IMG/VR virus record: IMGVR_UViG_3300041964_000076
Span: 43,564 to 107,563 of that record
DNA length: 64,000 nucleotides
DNA from: a virus
Reading direction: 5' to 3' (one strand)
Of this stretch, positions 14,820-23,969 are shown one piece after another. How positions within the stretch are numbered: position 1 is the first letter of the stretch; every line of letters starts with the position of its first letter. A program made the position numbers and the translations under genes. The notes under the pieces were generated by a model, which worked only from the letters and a program-made list of their open reading frames with translations, was not told the origin of the DNA and did not search any database.

Positions 14820-15151
14820 CAAGCGCAACACTCAAACTGATTGATACCGAGTCCTACGAAACGGTTAAGACTGGCACTCTCAGCAAGGCAAACCTGATTG
14901 AGCTATGGGACTTGGGGCTAATCAACGCCACTGGCTATATTGCCGCTGCTCTCATGCTGGAAGGGGATGAAAAACCGCTAGACATCGAAGGCTTCTGCTT
15001 ACGCTGGCGAGGTATTCCAGACCCTCAAACAAGCAAGGTAAAAGCGATTAAACCCAAGCAAGTCAAGTTAGCGCTGATCGTGATGGAAGAGAAAGGCGCG
15101 ATCGAAGTGCCAGACACGCCGATTCAACTCCGGCTCAACTTTGGAGGGTAA
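14816..15151 (+). CDS. Hypothetical protein, 111 aa
   Basis: Four-base overlap with the previous gene. The order SKANLIELWDLGLINATGYI, AAALMLEG and KPKQVKLALIVMEEKGAIEV resembles a winged-helix domain, so a DNA-binding role is possible but unproven. The gene ends five bases before the next start, with GGAGGG over its last codons serving the neighbour. Confidence 0.55.
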   Translation: MTSATLKLIDTESYETVKTGTLSKANLIELWDLGLINATGYIAAALMLEGDEKPLDIEGFCLRWRGIPDPQTSKVKAIKPKQVKLALIVMEEKGAIEVPDTPIQLRLNFGG

Positions 15152-15155
15152 CCGC

Positions 15156-15362
15156 ATGAACAAACCCCAAAGACCACCCGCGATCGACAAGCTTCGATCG
15201 GTGACTCACTTCAACACAGTGCTTGGAGCGCTCATGCGACAGGGTTACGAAGAAAGCCGATCGCGCCTTGAGTATGAAGAGAATCGCACCCATCTACTCA
15301 ACCTCTACCGACAGCACCAGCGCAAAGACAAAGTACGGCTCTACCCGTTGCCGCCTGACTAG
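15156..15362 (+). CDS. Hypothetical protein, 68 aa
   Basis: Start MNKPQRPPAIDKLRSV (15156) follows GGAGGG with proper spacing; an earlier in-frame ATG at 15141 lies within the previous gene and lacks such a site. Arginine/glutamate-rich helix (SRSRLEYEENRTHLLNLYRQ). Function unknown. Confidence 0.55.
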   Translation: MNKPQRPPAIDKLRSVTHFNTVLGALMRQGYEESRSRLEYEENRTHLLNLYRQHQRKDKVRLYPLPPD

Positions 15363-15401
15363 GTTTGTCGCGATCTCAATTTGAAACTTAGGAGCATTTT
15401 T

Positions 15402-15599
15402 ATGGACTTAGCACAGCACAACGTACCGATGACGATCGCGCAGATGGAAGGGCTAAAAAATCTGCTCACCCATTACTACAAAGACCTAGCAGGCAACCCC
15501 GTTTTAGATGCTGAGGCTTACATCAAAGTGTTAGACGAAGCGATCGCCAAAGCAGAAGCTACAGAACGCGCGGTGGCAGAAGCAATCGACCTGTCTTAG
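15402..15599 (+). CDS. Small helical protein, 65 aa
   Basis: Start at MDLAQHNVPMTIAQMEGLKN, preceded by TAGGAGC. Helical throughout (YIKVLDEAIAKAEATERAVA). Last gene before a hairpin at 15601 and the minus-strand cassette. Not recognised. Confidence 0.55.
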   Translation: MDLAQHNVPMTIAQMEGLKNLLTHYYKDLAGNPVLDAEAYIKVLDEAIAKAEATERAVAEAIDLS

Positions 15600-15600
15600 G

Positions 15601-15639
15601 TTTGCCGCGATCGTCGGGGCAAAGAGGCGATCGCTTTTT
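15601..15639. terminator. Hairpin between convergent genes
   Basis: TTTGCC / GGCAAA at 15601-15606 and 15618-15623, with HIP1-derived GCGATCG in the loop and after it, then CTTTTTC. A plausible bidirectional terminator between 15599 (plus) and 15641 (minus). Confidence 0.4.
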
Positions 15640-15640
15640 C

Positions 15641-15868
15641 TCATTCATTAACTTTCAAGTGCGTGTCGTATCCTGCCGCCTTTGCAATTTCAGGCTTTTG
15701 CTGTAAAAACTCCATCCAGCGATCGCGAAATTCTAAACGATCTAAACCTAGCAACTCAGCCGCAAAACCTTCTGTAAGCTGCCCATGAGTGTAAGTAAAC
15801 AAAATGCAATGGTGCAAACCGTTTAGCCTTACAGCCTCTTTCTGTTCATCACTTAATCGAACTGCCAT
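15641..15868 (-). CDS. Small UPF0175-like protein, 75 aa
   Basis: Start at MAVRLSDEQKEAVRLN (15868). The region LFTYTHGQLTEGFAAELLGL, then DRLEFRDRWMEFLQ, matches the pattern of UPF0175 proteins (a helix, GxL..G.AAELLGL, EF), a cyanobacterially abundant family often acting as antitoxins. It follows the GIY-YIG and XRE genes in the same direction. Assignment rests on remembered pattern similarity only. Confidence 0.5.
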   Translation of the reverse strand: MAVRLSDEQKEAVRLNGLHHCILFTYTHGQLTEGFAAELLGLDRLEFRDRWMEFLQQKPEIAKAAGYDTHLKVNE

Positions 15869-15944
15869 GACTTCTCCTATAGCAAACAAATATCTAAGGG
15901 GCGATCGCGCTGCTGAAACGATGGGCGATCTCACTTCTAAGCCG

Positions 15945-16592
15945 CTAAGCAGCCACAGAATCGCTTTCACCTTTCAGCTTTTTTCTGCTGACAAGCTCTT
16001 CAGGATGACAGCCAACAACGCTAACTATTGCGTCAACGATCGTCATGTCAATATCGCTGGGGATGCTGTCAGCGTTGCACCATTGCCGCAATTTGGCAGA
16101 ACTGACTTTTATAGAAAAGCGATCGCGCAGTTCTGCCTGAAGTTTTATGCGAGTAACTCTTTGACTTGCCAACACAACTCTCAAAGACCAATCGCGCCCG
16201 TACCGATGCTTGCTCCAATCGTAAGGCTTTGGCAAAACATAGCGATACATCCTTGGAGGCTCTTTGCAAACGGAATACCGATATTTAGATCGGCGCTTGG
16301 TCGATGGGTCGTAGTTAAAAAACGGTTTCAGTCTGCTTATAAAGTAGTTTTCGTATTCATCCAGGAACTCACTCTTTGCAGGAAGCCACGCAATAACAGG
16401 AGTAACGTACGGCAAAGCAAGGTCATAAATACTGTGGGAGAGCCACCTAATAAGAATATTTTTGCTCTGCCCCACATAAAGAATTTCTCTGCGACTGATC
16501 ACAAAGTAAATGCCAGATACAGCAGGCAAGTTCTTGCGATCGCGCAGTGGTACAAACGGCAAATCAAACGGATTAACAGAGTCAAGATTCAT
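15945..16592 (-). CDS. GIY-YIG nuclease with C-terminal domain, 215 aa
   Basis: The N-terminal GIY-YIG domain shows SGIYFVISRREILYVGQSKN, the arginine in LIRWLSH and a later E (EFLDEYENYFISRLKP), the standard catalytic set. After about residue 125 a second domain reads WSLRVVLASQRVTRIKLQAE and FSIKVSSAKLRQWCNADSIP, suggestive of a DNA-binding helix-turn-helix. The ATG lies two bases after the XRE stop. Such nucleases act in homing, restriction or repair. Placement in an inverted XRE-led cassette suggests a self-contained selfish or defence-like module. Confidence 0.75.
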   Translation of the reverse strand: MNLDSVNPFDLPFVPLRDRKNLPAVSGIYFVISRREILYVGQSKNILIRWLSHSIYDLALPYVTPVIAWLPAKSEFLDEYENYFISRLKPFFNYDPSTKRRSKYRYSVCKEPPRMYRYVLPKPYDWSKHRYGRDWSLRVVLASQRVTRIKLQAELRDRFSIKVSSAKLRQWCNADSIPSDIDMTIVDAIVSVVGCHPEELVSRKKLKGESDSVAA

Positions 16593-16594
16593 CG

Positions 16595-16828
16595 TCAAAT
16601 CTTCACTCCAAAGTCAGTGCCTAACACCTCTTCGATTTTGCGAAGCGTCTCGACAGGTAGAGCAGACGGTTTGCCCGACTCAATTTTGTACCAGTTAGAT
16701 GTGGTCATCCCGGCAGCAGCAGCCAACTCTGTGATCGACCTGGAATCTGCCTCCCTTGCGGCTTTAATAAGCACTTCTAAGCCAGGTACATCTATAACCC
16801 TGCTAACCCTCATCACAGCTTGCACCAT
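16595..16828 (-). CDS. XRE-family regulator, 77 aa
   Basis: SITELAAAAGMTTSNWYKIE followed by SALPVETLRKIEEVLG is a compact Cro/CI-type HTH that occupies nearly the whole protein. Start MVQAVMRVS chosen for its upstream GGTGAAA. It leads the GIY-YIG gene and faces an operator of four repeats at 16841-16920 that overlaps a strong promoter for the plus strand. It is probably the repressor of both directions. Confidence 0.75.
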   Translation of the reverse strand: MVQAVMRVSRVIDVPGLEVLIKAAREADSRSITELAAAAGMTTSNWYKIESGKPSALPVETLRKIEEVLGTDFGVKI

Positions 16829-16840
16829 TAGATTTTCACC

Positions 16841-16920
16841 TTCCACTATATGTTGTCATCCATCACTATACTACTTTCCACTATTAGTTGACAAGCATAA
16901 GTTGACATCTTATAGTGGAA
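16841..16920. promoter_or_regulatory. Four-site operator overlapping a near-consensus promoter
   Basis: CACTATA-type sites: TTCCACTATA (16841), ATCACTATA (16862), TTCCACTATT (16877) and inverted TATAGTGGAA (16911). GTTGACA occurs at 16887 and 16901. TTGACA (16888-16893), 17 bases, TATAGT (16911-16916) forms a near-consensus sigma-70-type promoter reading towards 17009 and embedded in the operator. Confidence 0.75.
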
Positions 16921-17008
16921 TAGACAGACAAAACGAATCGCCGCTGCCCAGCCCCGACCAAGAAGCAAGCAACGGCGATCGCTAAACCCTCACAAAGGAT
17001 TCAGAACA

Positions 17009-17320
17009 ATGGTATCAGCAACCCAAGCCCAAGCAGCATTAGCAGCTTACGCAGCAGGCGACATTGCCCAGATTCAAGCGCTCACAGCAGACCGATCGAA
17101 GATCGTCATGCATAAAGATTCCAGACAGCTTGGTTACGTCTCTGCCTGGTTCAACGTGATGGCAAGCAACAACGCCACAGGCAAGAGCGAACAGATTGAC
17201 GTTTATATGCCGCTACTAGGGATTGACGCGGTAGCGATGGCGCAACGGACGATTAACGCTGCTTACAAAGGCTGCTACGTGGTAGTGAGCGCTCAACTGC
17301 AAGAGAACACACCGTTTTAA
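17009..17320 (+). CDS. Hypothetical protein with SSB-like C-terminal tip, 103 aa
   Basis: Alanine-rich start (MVSATQAQAALAAYAAGDIA), then a beta-rich core (KIVMHKDSRQLGYVSAW, EQIDVYMPLLG, GCYVVVSAQLQ) and the tip ENTPF. It is the first gene from the promoter at 16.9 kb and precedes a protein ending DNIPF. The C-terminal proline-phenylalanine tip is characteristic of SSB proteins. Role in ssDNA handling is inferred. Confidence 0.55.
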   Translation: MVSATQAQAALAAYAAGDIAQIQALTADRSKIVMHKDSRQLGYVSAWFNVMASNNATGKSEQIDVYMPLLGIDAVAMAQRTINAAYKGCYVVVSAQLQENTPF

Positions 17321-17334
17321 TTTCTTCTCTACTC

Positions 17335-17363
17335 TTTCAGGTTGAAGCGGCTGAAACCTGAAA
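17335..17363. other. Hairpin between early genes
   Basis: Perfect 9-bp stem TTTCAGGTT / AACCTGAAA with an 11-base loop and no T run. Possible RNA-processing or attenuation element. Confidence 0.35.
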
Positions 17364-17403
17364 ACTGCCGTACAACGTAAACCGCTAATTCAGGCAAAAA
17401 CAA

Positions 17404-18408
17404 ATGAGTACTATTACTTTCAGCAACGAAGATTTTCCATCCTTGGCAGACAACGAGTATCTGAGTGAATGGAACCAGATTGGTTTTAGTGATTTGCGTG
17501 AAGGCGAACAAGCCTTGCTGCAACAGTTTCTAGCTTATACAGATATCGCTGAGATTGACTTTGAGAACCTGTTGCTAGTCAAAGCAGCGGATGGCGGTTT
17601 CTTCAAGAACGTTTACGGTCCGTCTGTGTTTCAGCGCGAGGGTGGCTTAATCGTCAAGGTTGGCGGCAACGAGCTGCCAATGGCTGAAGAGAAAGATGCA
17701 AAGGGTGCAATCAACCTGTTTCGGATTGGAACCCTGACCGGGACAATTGCGTTTGCTGATGAGCCGATTGAGATTGACCTGGATGTAGTTGACCCAATAA
17801 CTAACAAGAAAACAGGTGAAAAAGCCAAAATTAATTACTTTCCGGCTCGGATCGATTTCATGCCAGAAGACGGTACTGAGATTGAATACCGCATTCGAGT
17901 CAGCTTTCAGATAACAACCGAGCCGAGTCCAAGCAAAGTCAGGGCAGCGATGAAACGAGGTGATTCGATCGCTAAGTTTCTGCGCGAACCGGGTCAAGGC
18001 GGTGGCGGTGGTGACGCTGGCAAGATGCAAGAACTAGGGAATGGTGAGTTTCCAGTTGAAAGCTACCGCGCGGTCGAAACCAACCAGTATGGCACTCGTT
18101 ACATCATCAAGTTAGTCGATGGGCGAGAAGTCTGGAGTCGGGGTAATTGCGATATGCAGCTTAAGGATGAGCTGTCTCGTAGTTCAGTCGATCGCGCTTT
18201 AGCCGAAGGCAAGCCAGTCACGCTGACAACTGCCAACATCAAAATTGGCTCTGATGGCAAATGTCGCATGGATTGCGCTTTACGTTTACGTGCTCCGCGT
18301 TCTGCCGATGACTCACTTGGAGAAGCAAAAAAGCCTAACGTTACTCCTGTTAGAGAGTTGGCAGCAGCAGGCAGTGGCAAAGCCAGCAAAGACAATATCC
18401 CGTTCTAA
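17404..18408 (+). CDS. Probable phage ssDNA-binding protein, 334 aa
   Basis: Large N-terminal domain with beta-rich segments (GGFFKNVYGPSVFQREGGLI; IDLDVVDPITNKKTGEKAKI), then a GGGGG linker near residue 200, a second beta-rich domain (YRAVETNQYGTRYIIKLVDG, with VTLTTANIKIGS) and a disordered tail ending SKDNIPF. The tail closely resembles the DDDIPF tip through which SSB recruits partner proteins. It lies directly before the helicase and primase. OB-folds are inferred, not seen. Followed by a terminator hairpin at 18432. Confidence 0.55.
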   Translation: MSTITFSNEDFPSLADNEYLSEWNQIGFSDLREGEQALLQQFLAYTDIAEIDFENLLLVKAADGGFFKNVYGPSVFQREGGLIVKVGGNELPMAEEKDAKGAINLFRIGTLTGTIAFADEPIEIDLDVVDPITNKKTGEKAKINYFPARIDFMPEDGTEIEYRIRVSFQITTEPSPSKVRAAMKRGDSIAKFLREPGQGGGGGDAGKMQELGNGEFPVESYRAVETNQYGTRYIIKLVDGREVWSRGNCDMQLKDELSRSSVDRALAEGKPVTLTTANIKIGSDGKCRMDCALRLRAPRSADDSLGEAKKPNVTPVRELAAAGSGKASKDNIPF

Positions 18409-18431
18409 CCTGATTGCTTGAGTCAAAGAAA

Positions 18432-18453
18432 ACCCCCTGCGTCAACAGGGGGT
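18432..18453 (+). terminator. Intrinsic terminator-like hairpin
   Basis: ACCCCCTG / CAGGGGGT perfect 8-bp stem, 6-base loop. The downstream tract is only moderately T-rich. It separates the SSB-like gene from the helicase gene. Confidence 0.6.
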
Positions 18454-18503
18454 GTCCACTACACCGCTTTGCTTTTACACAACTAACGGGTTAGCTAAAA
18501 ATT

Positions 18504-20163
18504 ATGGTACAGGTTTACAGACCACAAGCTAGGCATCAAGATCCGATTGCAGCAGCGCTGCTCTGTTTAGCGACTGCCTGCGACGGAGCCAACCAGCGAG
18601 ACAGCATTGGTTTTAATGCGACCGATACAAACTTTGGGCACTCACTAGCACAACAGGTACGTGATGACCGTGAACTGACAACCAATCAACGCCAGGCAGC
18701 GTTAGCCATGCTGAAGAAGTATCGACGGCAATTAGAAGCCGCAGATATTTTCTTGCCGACCATACCTGAACTGTTGGGATTGGTTGAGTCAGAAACGGAA
18801 TCAGATGATGAAGACTATGAAGATTCAGAAGACTCTGAATTAGACGCAGTAACAAGACCATCTGAGTTTCGACTGAACCAACAGCAGCAAGCAGCGATCG
18901 CGCTAATGCGAGAGTTTTTAGGCTCAGACTCTACCTGGTTTGTACTTAAGGGCTATGCCGGGACTGGGAAGACAACGACGATTCAGACCCTAGTCAAAGA
19001 ATTTCAGACGCAGCGTAAGGGCTACATCTGCATGGCAGCACCGACCAATAAAGCGGTCAAAGTGCTGAAGCGGATGGCAGCGAAAGAAGGACTGCACAAC
19101 ATTGACTTTGCAACGGTCTATCAACTGCTGGGTATGAAGCTAGAAGTGGATGACGATGGCAAAGAAAAGCCTGTCAGCGACCCCAACGGCAACAGTAGTT
19201 TTGATCAATATGACCTGATCATCTGCGATGAAGCCAGCATGATCAACAGCGAGATTTTGACCTGCATTCAAGGTGAGACACGCAAAGGTTTCCCCAAAGT
19301 CATCTTCATGGGTGATCCGGCTCAGTTGCCGCCTGTCGGTGAAAAGGAAAGCGCTGTCTTTGTGATTGAGCCACAAACTGAACTAACAGAAGTTATGCGC
19401 TACGGTTCAGTGATTGGCAATTTAGTCACCAAAATCCGCACTGACTTAGAAGCAAAGACACCGCCATTCATGCGATCGGCTTGCTCAGACGAAGGTGAAA
19501 TCAAGGTTTCTGATAAGTTTGATTGGTTGGATGACCTGATTGCTGCTTACAAGTCAGAGGCGTATCAGCTTAACCCAGACCACTGCAAAGCGCTGGCATG
19601 GACGAATAAAACCGTTGATTGGCTGAATCGCTATATCAGAGACAACCTTTACGGTCTAGACGCAGAACAATTCATGCGTGATGAGCGCCTGATTGCTGTC
19701 AAGCCACTCGTACAAGAGCGCGAAGTAGTCATGCAGACTTCATCAGAATGCACAGTGCTGGGTGCAGACCGCGATCAGTATGTAACAGGTAAAGAAGTAT
19801 GGCAATGCATCCGACTGCGCTTGCTGACTGAAGACGATCGACGGATACGACGATCGCGCTTGCTGCATCTGAACAAGAACGATTGTCGATCGTTTTGCAG
19901 TCTTACGCGAAGCCGCCTTTAAGTTAGAGCGTGGCAGTGCTGAGTGCAAAGCAAAATGGCGCGAGTATTACAACCTGAGAAATGCCTTTGCACCGCTTAA
20001 CTACGCTTACGCCTTAACGGTCCATAAAAGCCAGGGTAGTACGTTCAACGAAGTCTACGTAGCACTCAGCGACATCATGCGGTGCAAAGACATCAAGCAA
20101 CGCAATCAATTGCTGTATGTGGCAATGAGTCGCGCCAGCCAAAAGCTTTTCATCTCAAAGTAA
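18504..20163 (+). CDS. SF1 DNA helicase (RecD/Dda-like), frameshifted near 19830-19900
   Basis: About 130 N-terminal residues end in an acidic patch (ESDDEDYEDSEDSE). Then come motif I LKGYAGTGKTTT, Ia AAPTNKAVKVL, II LIICDEASM, III FMGDPAQLPPVGE and IV-like LTEVMRYG. The frame is lost near 19850; about 19895 onward another frame continues FAVLREAAFKLERG and gives motifs V-VI: YALTVHKSQGSTFNEV and LLYVAMSRA. Together this is a complete SF1B RecD2/Dda-type helicase of about 550 residues with at least one, probably two, indels. It unwinds DNA 5'-3' in known relatives; here probably part of replication with the primase. Confidence 0.8.
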
Positions 20164-20175
20164 TGAGCTCCTGTT

Positions 20176-20199
20176 TTACTCCCTCAATTGAGGGAGTAA
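20176..20199. repeat. Perfect 24-bp palindrome
   Basis: TTACTCCCTCAA followed by its exact reverse complement, with no loop, 12 bases after the helicase stop. It could be a protein-binding site or a cruciform; there is no T run for termination. Confidence 0.55.
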
Positions 20200-20229
20200 C
20201 CCGCTTCGCTGCACTCTGCGGTAATCGTC

Positions 20230-22835
20230 ATGCATTGGATTGATTCAAGTGAAACTAAACCCTGCCCTGTTTGCGGTCGCACTCACGACGCTGATTGCCA
20301 GATAGCGGCTGATGGTTGACCGTACTCTGTCACACACGCACTCATCCTGGTTCTAAGGTATCCCAGCCAGCCGATGAAACAAATGGTTTTAAGTTTACAG
20401 GCAAGATTGAAACAAATGGTGTGCGCGATCGCGCGGTCTATACTTTCGCGGTTGATCCTTTCCAAAAGCCAGTACAACCCAAGTCTGAAACGTTTTATTA
20501 CTACCCCACACTGTCAGGCGAGGATCTGATCCGTGTAAAGCGGGTTGACTTTGGCAATGGTCAAAAGACCTTTAGCCAGCATTGGTGGAATGGTGAGCAG
20601 TGGATCATCCCTAGCAAAAAGCAACCTGATAGTGCCATTCCAGAAACGATCAAAGCACAAATTCATCTCTATAAAATTACTGAATCGCTCAACCAAAAAG
20701 CGATTCAGCAGGGTACTAAATTACTACTGGTTGAAGGTGAAGCCTTAGTAGACCGATTGCTAGCTTTGGGGATACCTGCTACGAGCGCGATCGGTGGGGG
20801 CAAGTCTGGGCAGCTTATGGCGGCAAACATGGCAATTATCAAGCCGACTTGAAAAATGCCATTCAGGAAAGCTTAGTGATTTGCCCTGACCGCGATAAAG
20901 ATGGCATCGCTAGAGGTTTGCAGGTTGCCAGTTTCTTCCCTCACGCTCAATGGTTGTACGCCAATCCTGACCATTACGCTTGGTCAAACCCTGAATTGGG
21001 CAGTGGTTACGACCTGGGTAACTGGCTCGATGAGTTGACAGCGCAAGGGAAGGATGAGGATGAACTGTTTAACACGGTGATGGGTGCTGTAGAAAAAACA
21101 GCCCGAACTTTTAAGCCACTGCCAGAGGTTGAAAGCAGACCGAAAGCAGTTGAAACACAGCAGCAGCTAAAGCCGAATTTTGAAAGTAAGCCAGATAGCG
21201 ACTACCCTCACTTCACCGACCTAGAGCCATTAGATGAAGTCAAGAACACAACTATTGATGACCATGTGTTCAAACGGATTTTTGAGGCTGGTAAAGGCGA
21301 TTACAAAGTCATTAACAGCGCTTTTTATAAGTACACAGGTGCAGGCTACTGGGCGCACATTGACGACGAGGTAGTAGAGCAAACGATCGCTAAATACACG
21401 CGCAACGCCTACAAAGCTAAACGAAACGAACGGGGTGAAGTTGTCGCCATTAACTTTCCTTACGCCAAAACAGGTAATGTCAGCAGTGCGTTTAGTTTTT
21501 CACGCACGCTGCTTTCTTCCACCCAAAATACTCCTTATAACAGGCATTTACTCTGCTTCAAAAATTGCACGGTAGATCTTAGAACAGGCGACATTTTGGA
21601 GCATAACCAGGATGACATTCTGACCAGCACGATCGCGGCTGATTACGAACCGGGCTTACCCTGCCCTGATGCTTTTGGTGAGTTTGTTTACGGTGCGTTT
21701 GGCGAAGACATTTTTGAGGTCATTCAAGCAGTCACCAGTATGCTGCTTGACCCGACTGCACCCTACGGTCAATTCCGCATTTGATTGGTCCGTCTGGTAG
21801 CGGCAAAGGCACGTTAATGAGTGTCTGGGAAGAAATGTATAGCCAAGACAATGTGCGATCGGCGGCATCACTAAGCGAACTATCGACACCAGAAGGACGC
21901 TATCAGAATTTGATGGGCACCAGCCTATTTAAGTGCCCTGACATTGGTGGTTATCAGCAAGGATTGCGGGCTTTTTATGGACTGGTTGACAACGAACCGA
22001 TGAGCGCTCGACCGCTATTCAGTAAGCGCAATATTCAGGTGCAATTTAATACGCGCTTTGCGATCGGGTCAGTGCAGCCCTGCAAATTGAAAACTCTGGC
22101 GATGGTTGGGATCGTCGGGTAATTCCACTGCCCACCAAAGAGCGTCGAGGTGGCATGGATCGCTACCTCAAACTCAAGCTCAAAGAGGTTTTGCCGCAGA
22201 TTATTTCCTGGGCGCTTTCAATGACCAGGCAGCGCCGTGACTTCATTCTGAGCAACCTGCATTTCTACGATCGCATTGAGGCAGCTAGAGGTGATGCCGC
22301 TTTAGCTGGCGATCCAATCCGGTCATTCGTTGATATGTGCCTGCGCCCTGCACCCGGAAGCAAAAAGAAGATTGATAGCTGTCAATTGCATACATGGTAC
22401 AGCGCCTACGTGCAGGTGATGGGCAGTAGCCGCATGAGCCTACCAAGATTTGTTAACCACCTAAAAACGATCATTCCTCACCACTATCAACCTCGTCGCA
22501 GAGGTAGCAAAAAACTTGAAGGACATACAGACAAAATTTTGGCTCATTGGGTTGAAATTGAGCCACTTGACGGAGTGTTTCAAGAAGAAAACGAAGCTGG
22601 TGATTTCTGCAAATGCATTAAGAAAGAGTGTGAAGACGGGGGTTTGTGGGCTTTTGCAGATCACGCAGCAGGGGTATCAGGTGAACTTATCAAAGATTCG
22701 CATTTTGGCCCTCAATGGCCCATCATCTCTCGAAAAAGAAAATACAGTCGAGTGCACAGTCAGAAGCTACTACAGCATGTAGTTTTCAGCGATCATGTGC
22801 CATCATGGCCATCGTGTGCCCATCGTGGTTTCTGA
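20230..22835 (+). CDS. D5-like primase-helicase with TOPRIM domain (at least four frameshifts)
   Basis: Starts MHWIDSSETKPCPVCGRTHD, a CHC2-like zinc finger. TOPRIM follows: LLLVEGEALVDRLLALG (Glu) and LVICPDRDKDGIARGL (DxD). Next is a D5-type N-terminal domain (GAGYWAHIDDE; LLCFKNCTVDLRTGDI), then an SF3 helicase P-loop LIGPSGSGKGTL, arginine-rich helices (RRVIPLPTKERR) and a winged C-terminal part. Frame changes occur near 20320, 20815, 21780 and in 22060-22100. I read it as one protein of about 860 residues broken by base errors. It primes and unwinds DNA for phage replication, next to the SF1 helicase. Confidence 0.82.
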
Positions 22836-23101
22836 GCAAATAAAAAAAATGGACGAAAACGCGTACAATACCCCTCAAAATGACTCAAAAAGTCGAGTTG
22901 AAAAAAATAATATGCTAGACCCCCCCTCCAGTCGAGGGCACATGAGGGCACAAAAAAACGAAAATCGCTCAAACCCCCCGTACAGCAAGGGTTAATTTTG
23001 ATCCACATCTCTCGACAGAGAATAACAAGAAACGCCTCAGAAAGTAGTCACAGCGCGGGTTTCGAGAATGTCCCGCATAAACAAATTCTCTCTTCAGAGA
23101 C
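22836..23101. other. Intergenic region of 266 bases
   Basis: No convincing gene. Contains runs CCCCCC and AAAAAAA, a TCTCT..AGAGA mini-hairpin near 23081-23094, and GGGCACATGAGGGCAC near 22936. It separates the primase from the next group of genes and probably holds a promoter, but none is obvious. Confidence 0.4.
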
Positions 23102-23200
23102 ATGGCCGTTGAGGGCCAGAAGATAAACCCAGCTTATACCGACGACGATGACGACGAGTGGGCAAAAGGTAAACCCGAAGGTTATGTGGAGGAATTTTGA
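23102..23200 (+). CDS. Small acidic ORF, 32 aa
   Basis: Reads MAVEGQKINPAYTDDDDDEW and ends EGYVEEF; its stop overlaps the next ATG by one base (TGATG), which supports translation. No strong Shine-Dalgarno. The run of five aspartates is unusual. Function unknown. Confidence 0.35.
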   Translation: MAVEGQKINPAYTDDDDDEWAKGKPEGYVEEF

Positions 23201-23775
23201 TGAAAGCCAAAAAAGAATTGGTGCCAAAGGTCGGTGACTGGGTGCAGGTGTATATGTGGCAGGCTGCAAACCCCTTTGAATATTTAGCGTGGAGCGGTGA
23301 AAAAGTGCAGGTAGTTAAACGGTTGAAAAAAGTAGCAGATGGCGTGACAACCTTAAGCGCGATCGTTTCTCATCCTGAATGGTTGCCAGCAGAAGGTGTA
23401 GAGGTGCCAATGCGATTTCTTTGCCTACAAACGCCTGCTTTAGTTGTAAGTGAACCAGAGCTTACAGCAGTACCTCAACCAGGCGATCGGGTGGTTGTAG
23501 CAGCAGGACCGTATCAGCGTTGGTACAGCAACACATTGACCAACCTGTCCTATGTCCAAACTGGGACATTCAAAAATTACAGCCGATCGAACCGCGATTG
23601 GATCGAACGTTACGCACCCGATCGCTTTCCCTGGGTAGAAGTCTTCACGTTCAAGCAACTGCAAGGCGATTTGGCCTTAATCATGGCCTCCGGCGAACGC
23701 TACAAAGTGCCAGTTGATTGCCTGCAAGTGTTGGTTTCCAAAGAATCTGTAGTGCTGGAGGACTTAGCCGCATGA
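23200..23775 (+). CDS. Hypothetical protein with two SH3-like segments, 191 aa
   Basis: The N-terminal half has VPKVGDWVQVYMWQ and EKVQVVKRLKKV; the second half has PQPGDRVVVAAGPYQRW and ERYKVPVDCLQVLV. The repeat of a PxxGDxVxV element suggests two tandem small beta-barrels. GGAGGA lies 10 bases upstream. Probably soluble; no family recognised. Confidence 0.6.
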   Translation: MKAKKELVPKVGDWVQVYMWQAANPFEYLAWSGEKVQVVKRLKKVADGVTTLSAIVSHPEWLPAEGVEVPMRFLCLQTPALVVSEPELTAVPQPGDRVVVAAGPYQRWYSNTLTNLSYVQTGTFKNYSRSNRDWIERYAPDRFPWVEVFTFKQLQGDLALIMASGERYKVPVDCLQVLVSKESVVLEDLAA

Positions 23776-23969
23776 GCTTAAAAGAACCCGATCGCTATAC
23801 CGAGTTGGTGCATCTCTTCAAACGACTGCGATCGGCGTTGGGTGCCATCTACCGCGACAACTTGAAAGACATTGCGCTGGGCGAAGTACGAAAAGGTGTG
23901 GAAGCAGCAGAAGCCTTCGCCAAACAACAGACTGGGAAACGTGAACAGAGAGCCAAGAAACGAGCATGA
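23772..23969 (+). CDS. Hypothetical helical protein, 65 aa
   Basis: Start MSLKEPDRYTELVHLFKRLR, ATG overlapping the previous stop by four bases. Lysine/arginine-rich helices and a basic tail (GKREQRAKKRA) suggest nucleic-acid contact. Not recognised. Confidence 0.55.
   Translation: MSLKEPDRYTELVHLFKRLRSALGAIYRDNLKDIALGEVRKGVEAAEAFAKQQTGKREQRAKKRA

Noticed and set aside
15804-16985. 393-codon plus-strand ORF across the XRE/GIY-YIG cassette
   Set aside because: The minus strand carries three recognisable genes with proper overlaps and an operator; the plus frame has no domain and no ribosome site.
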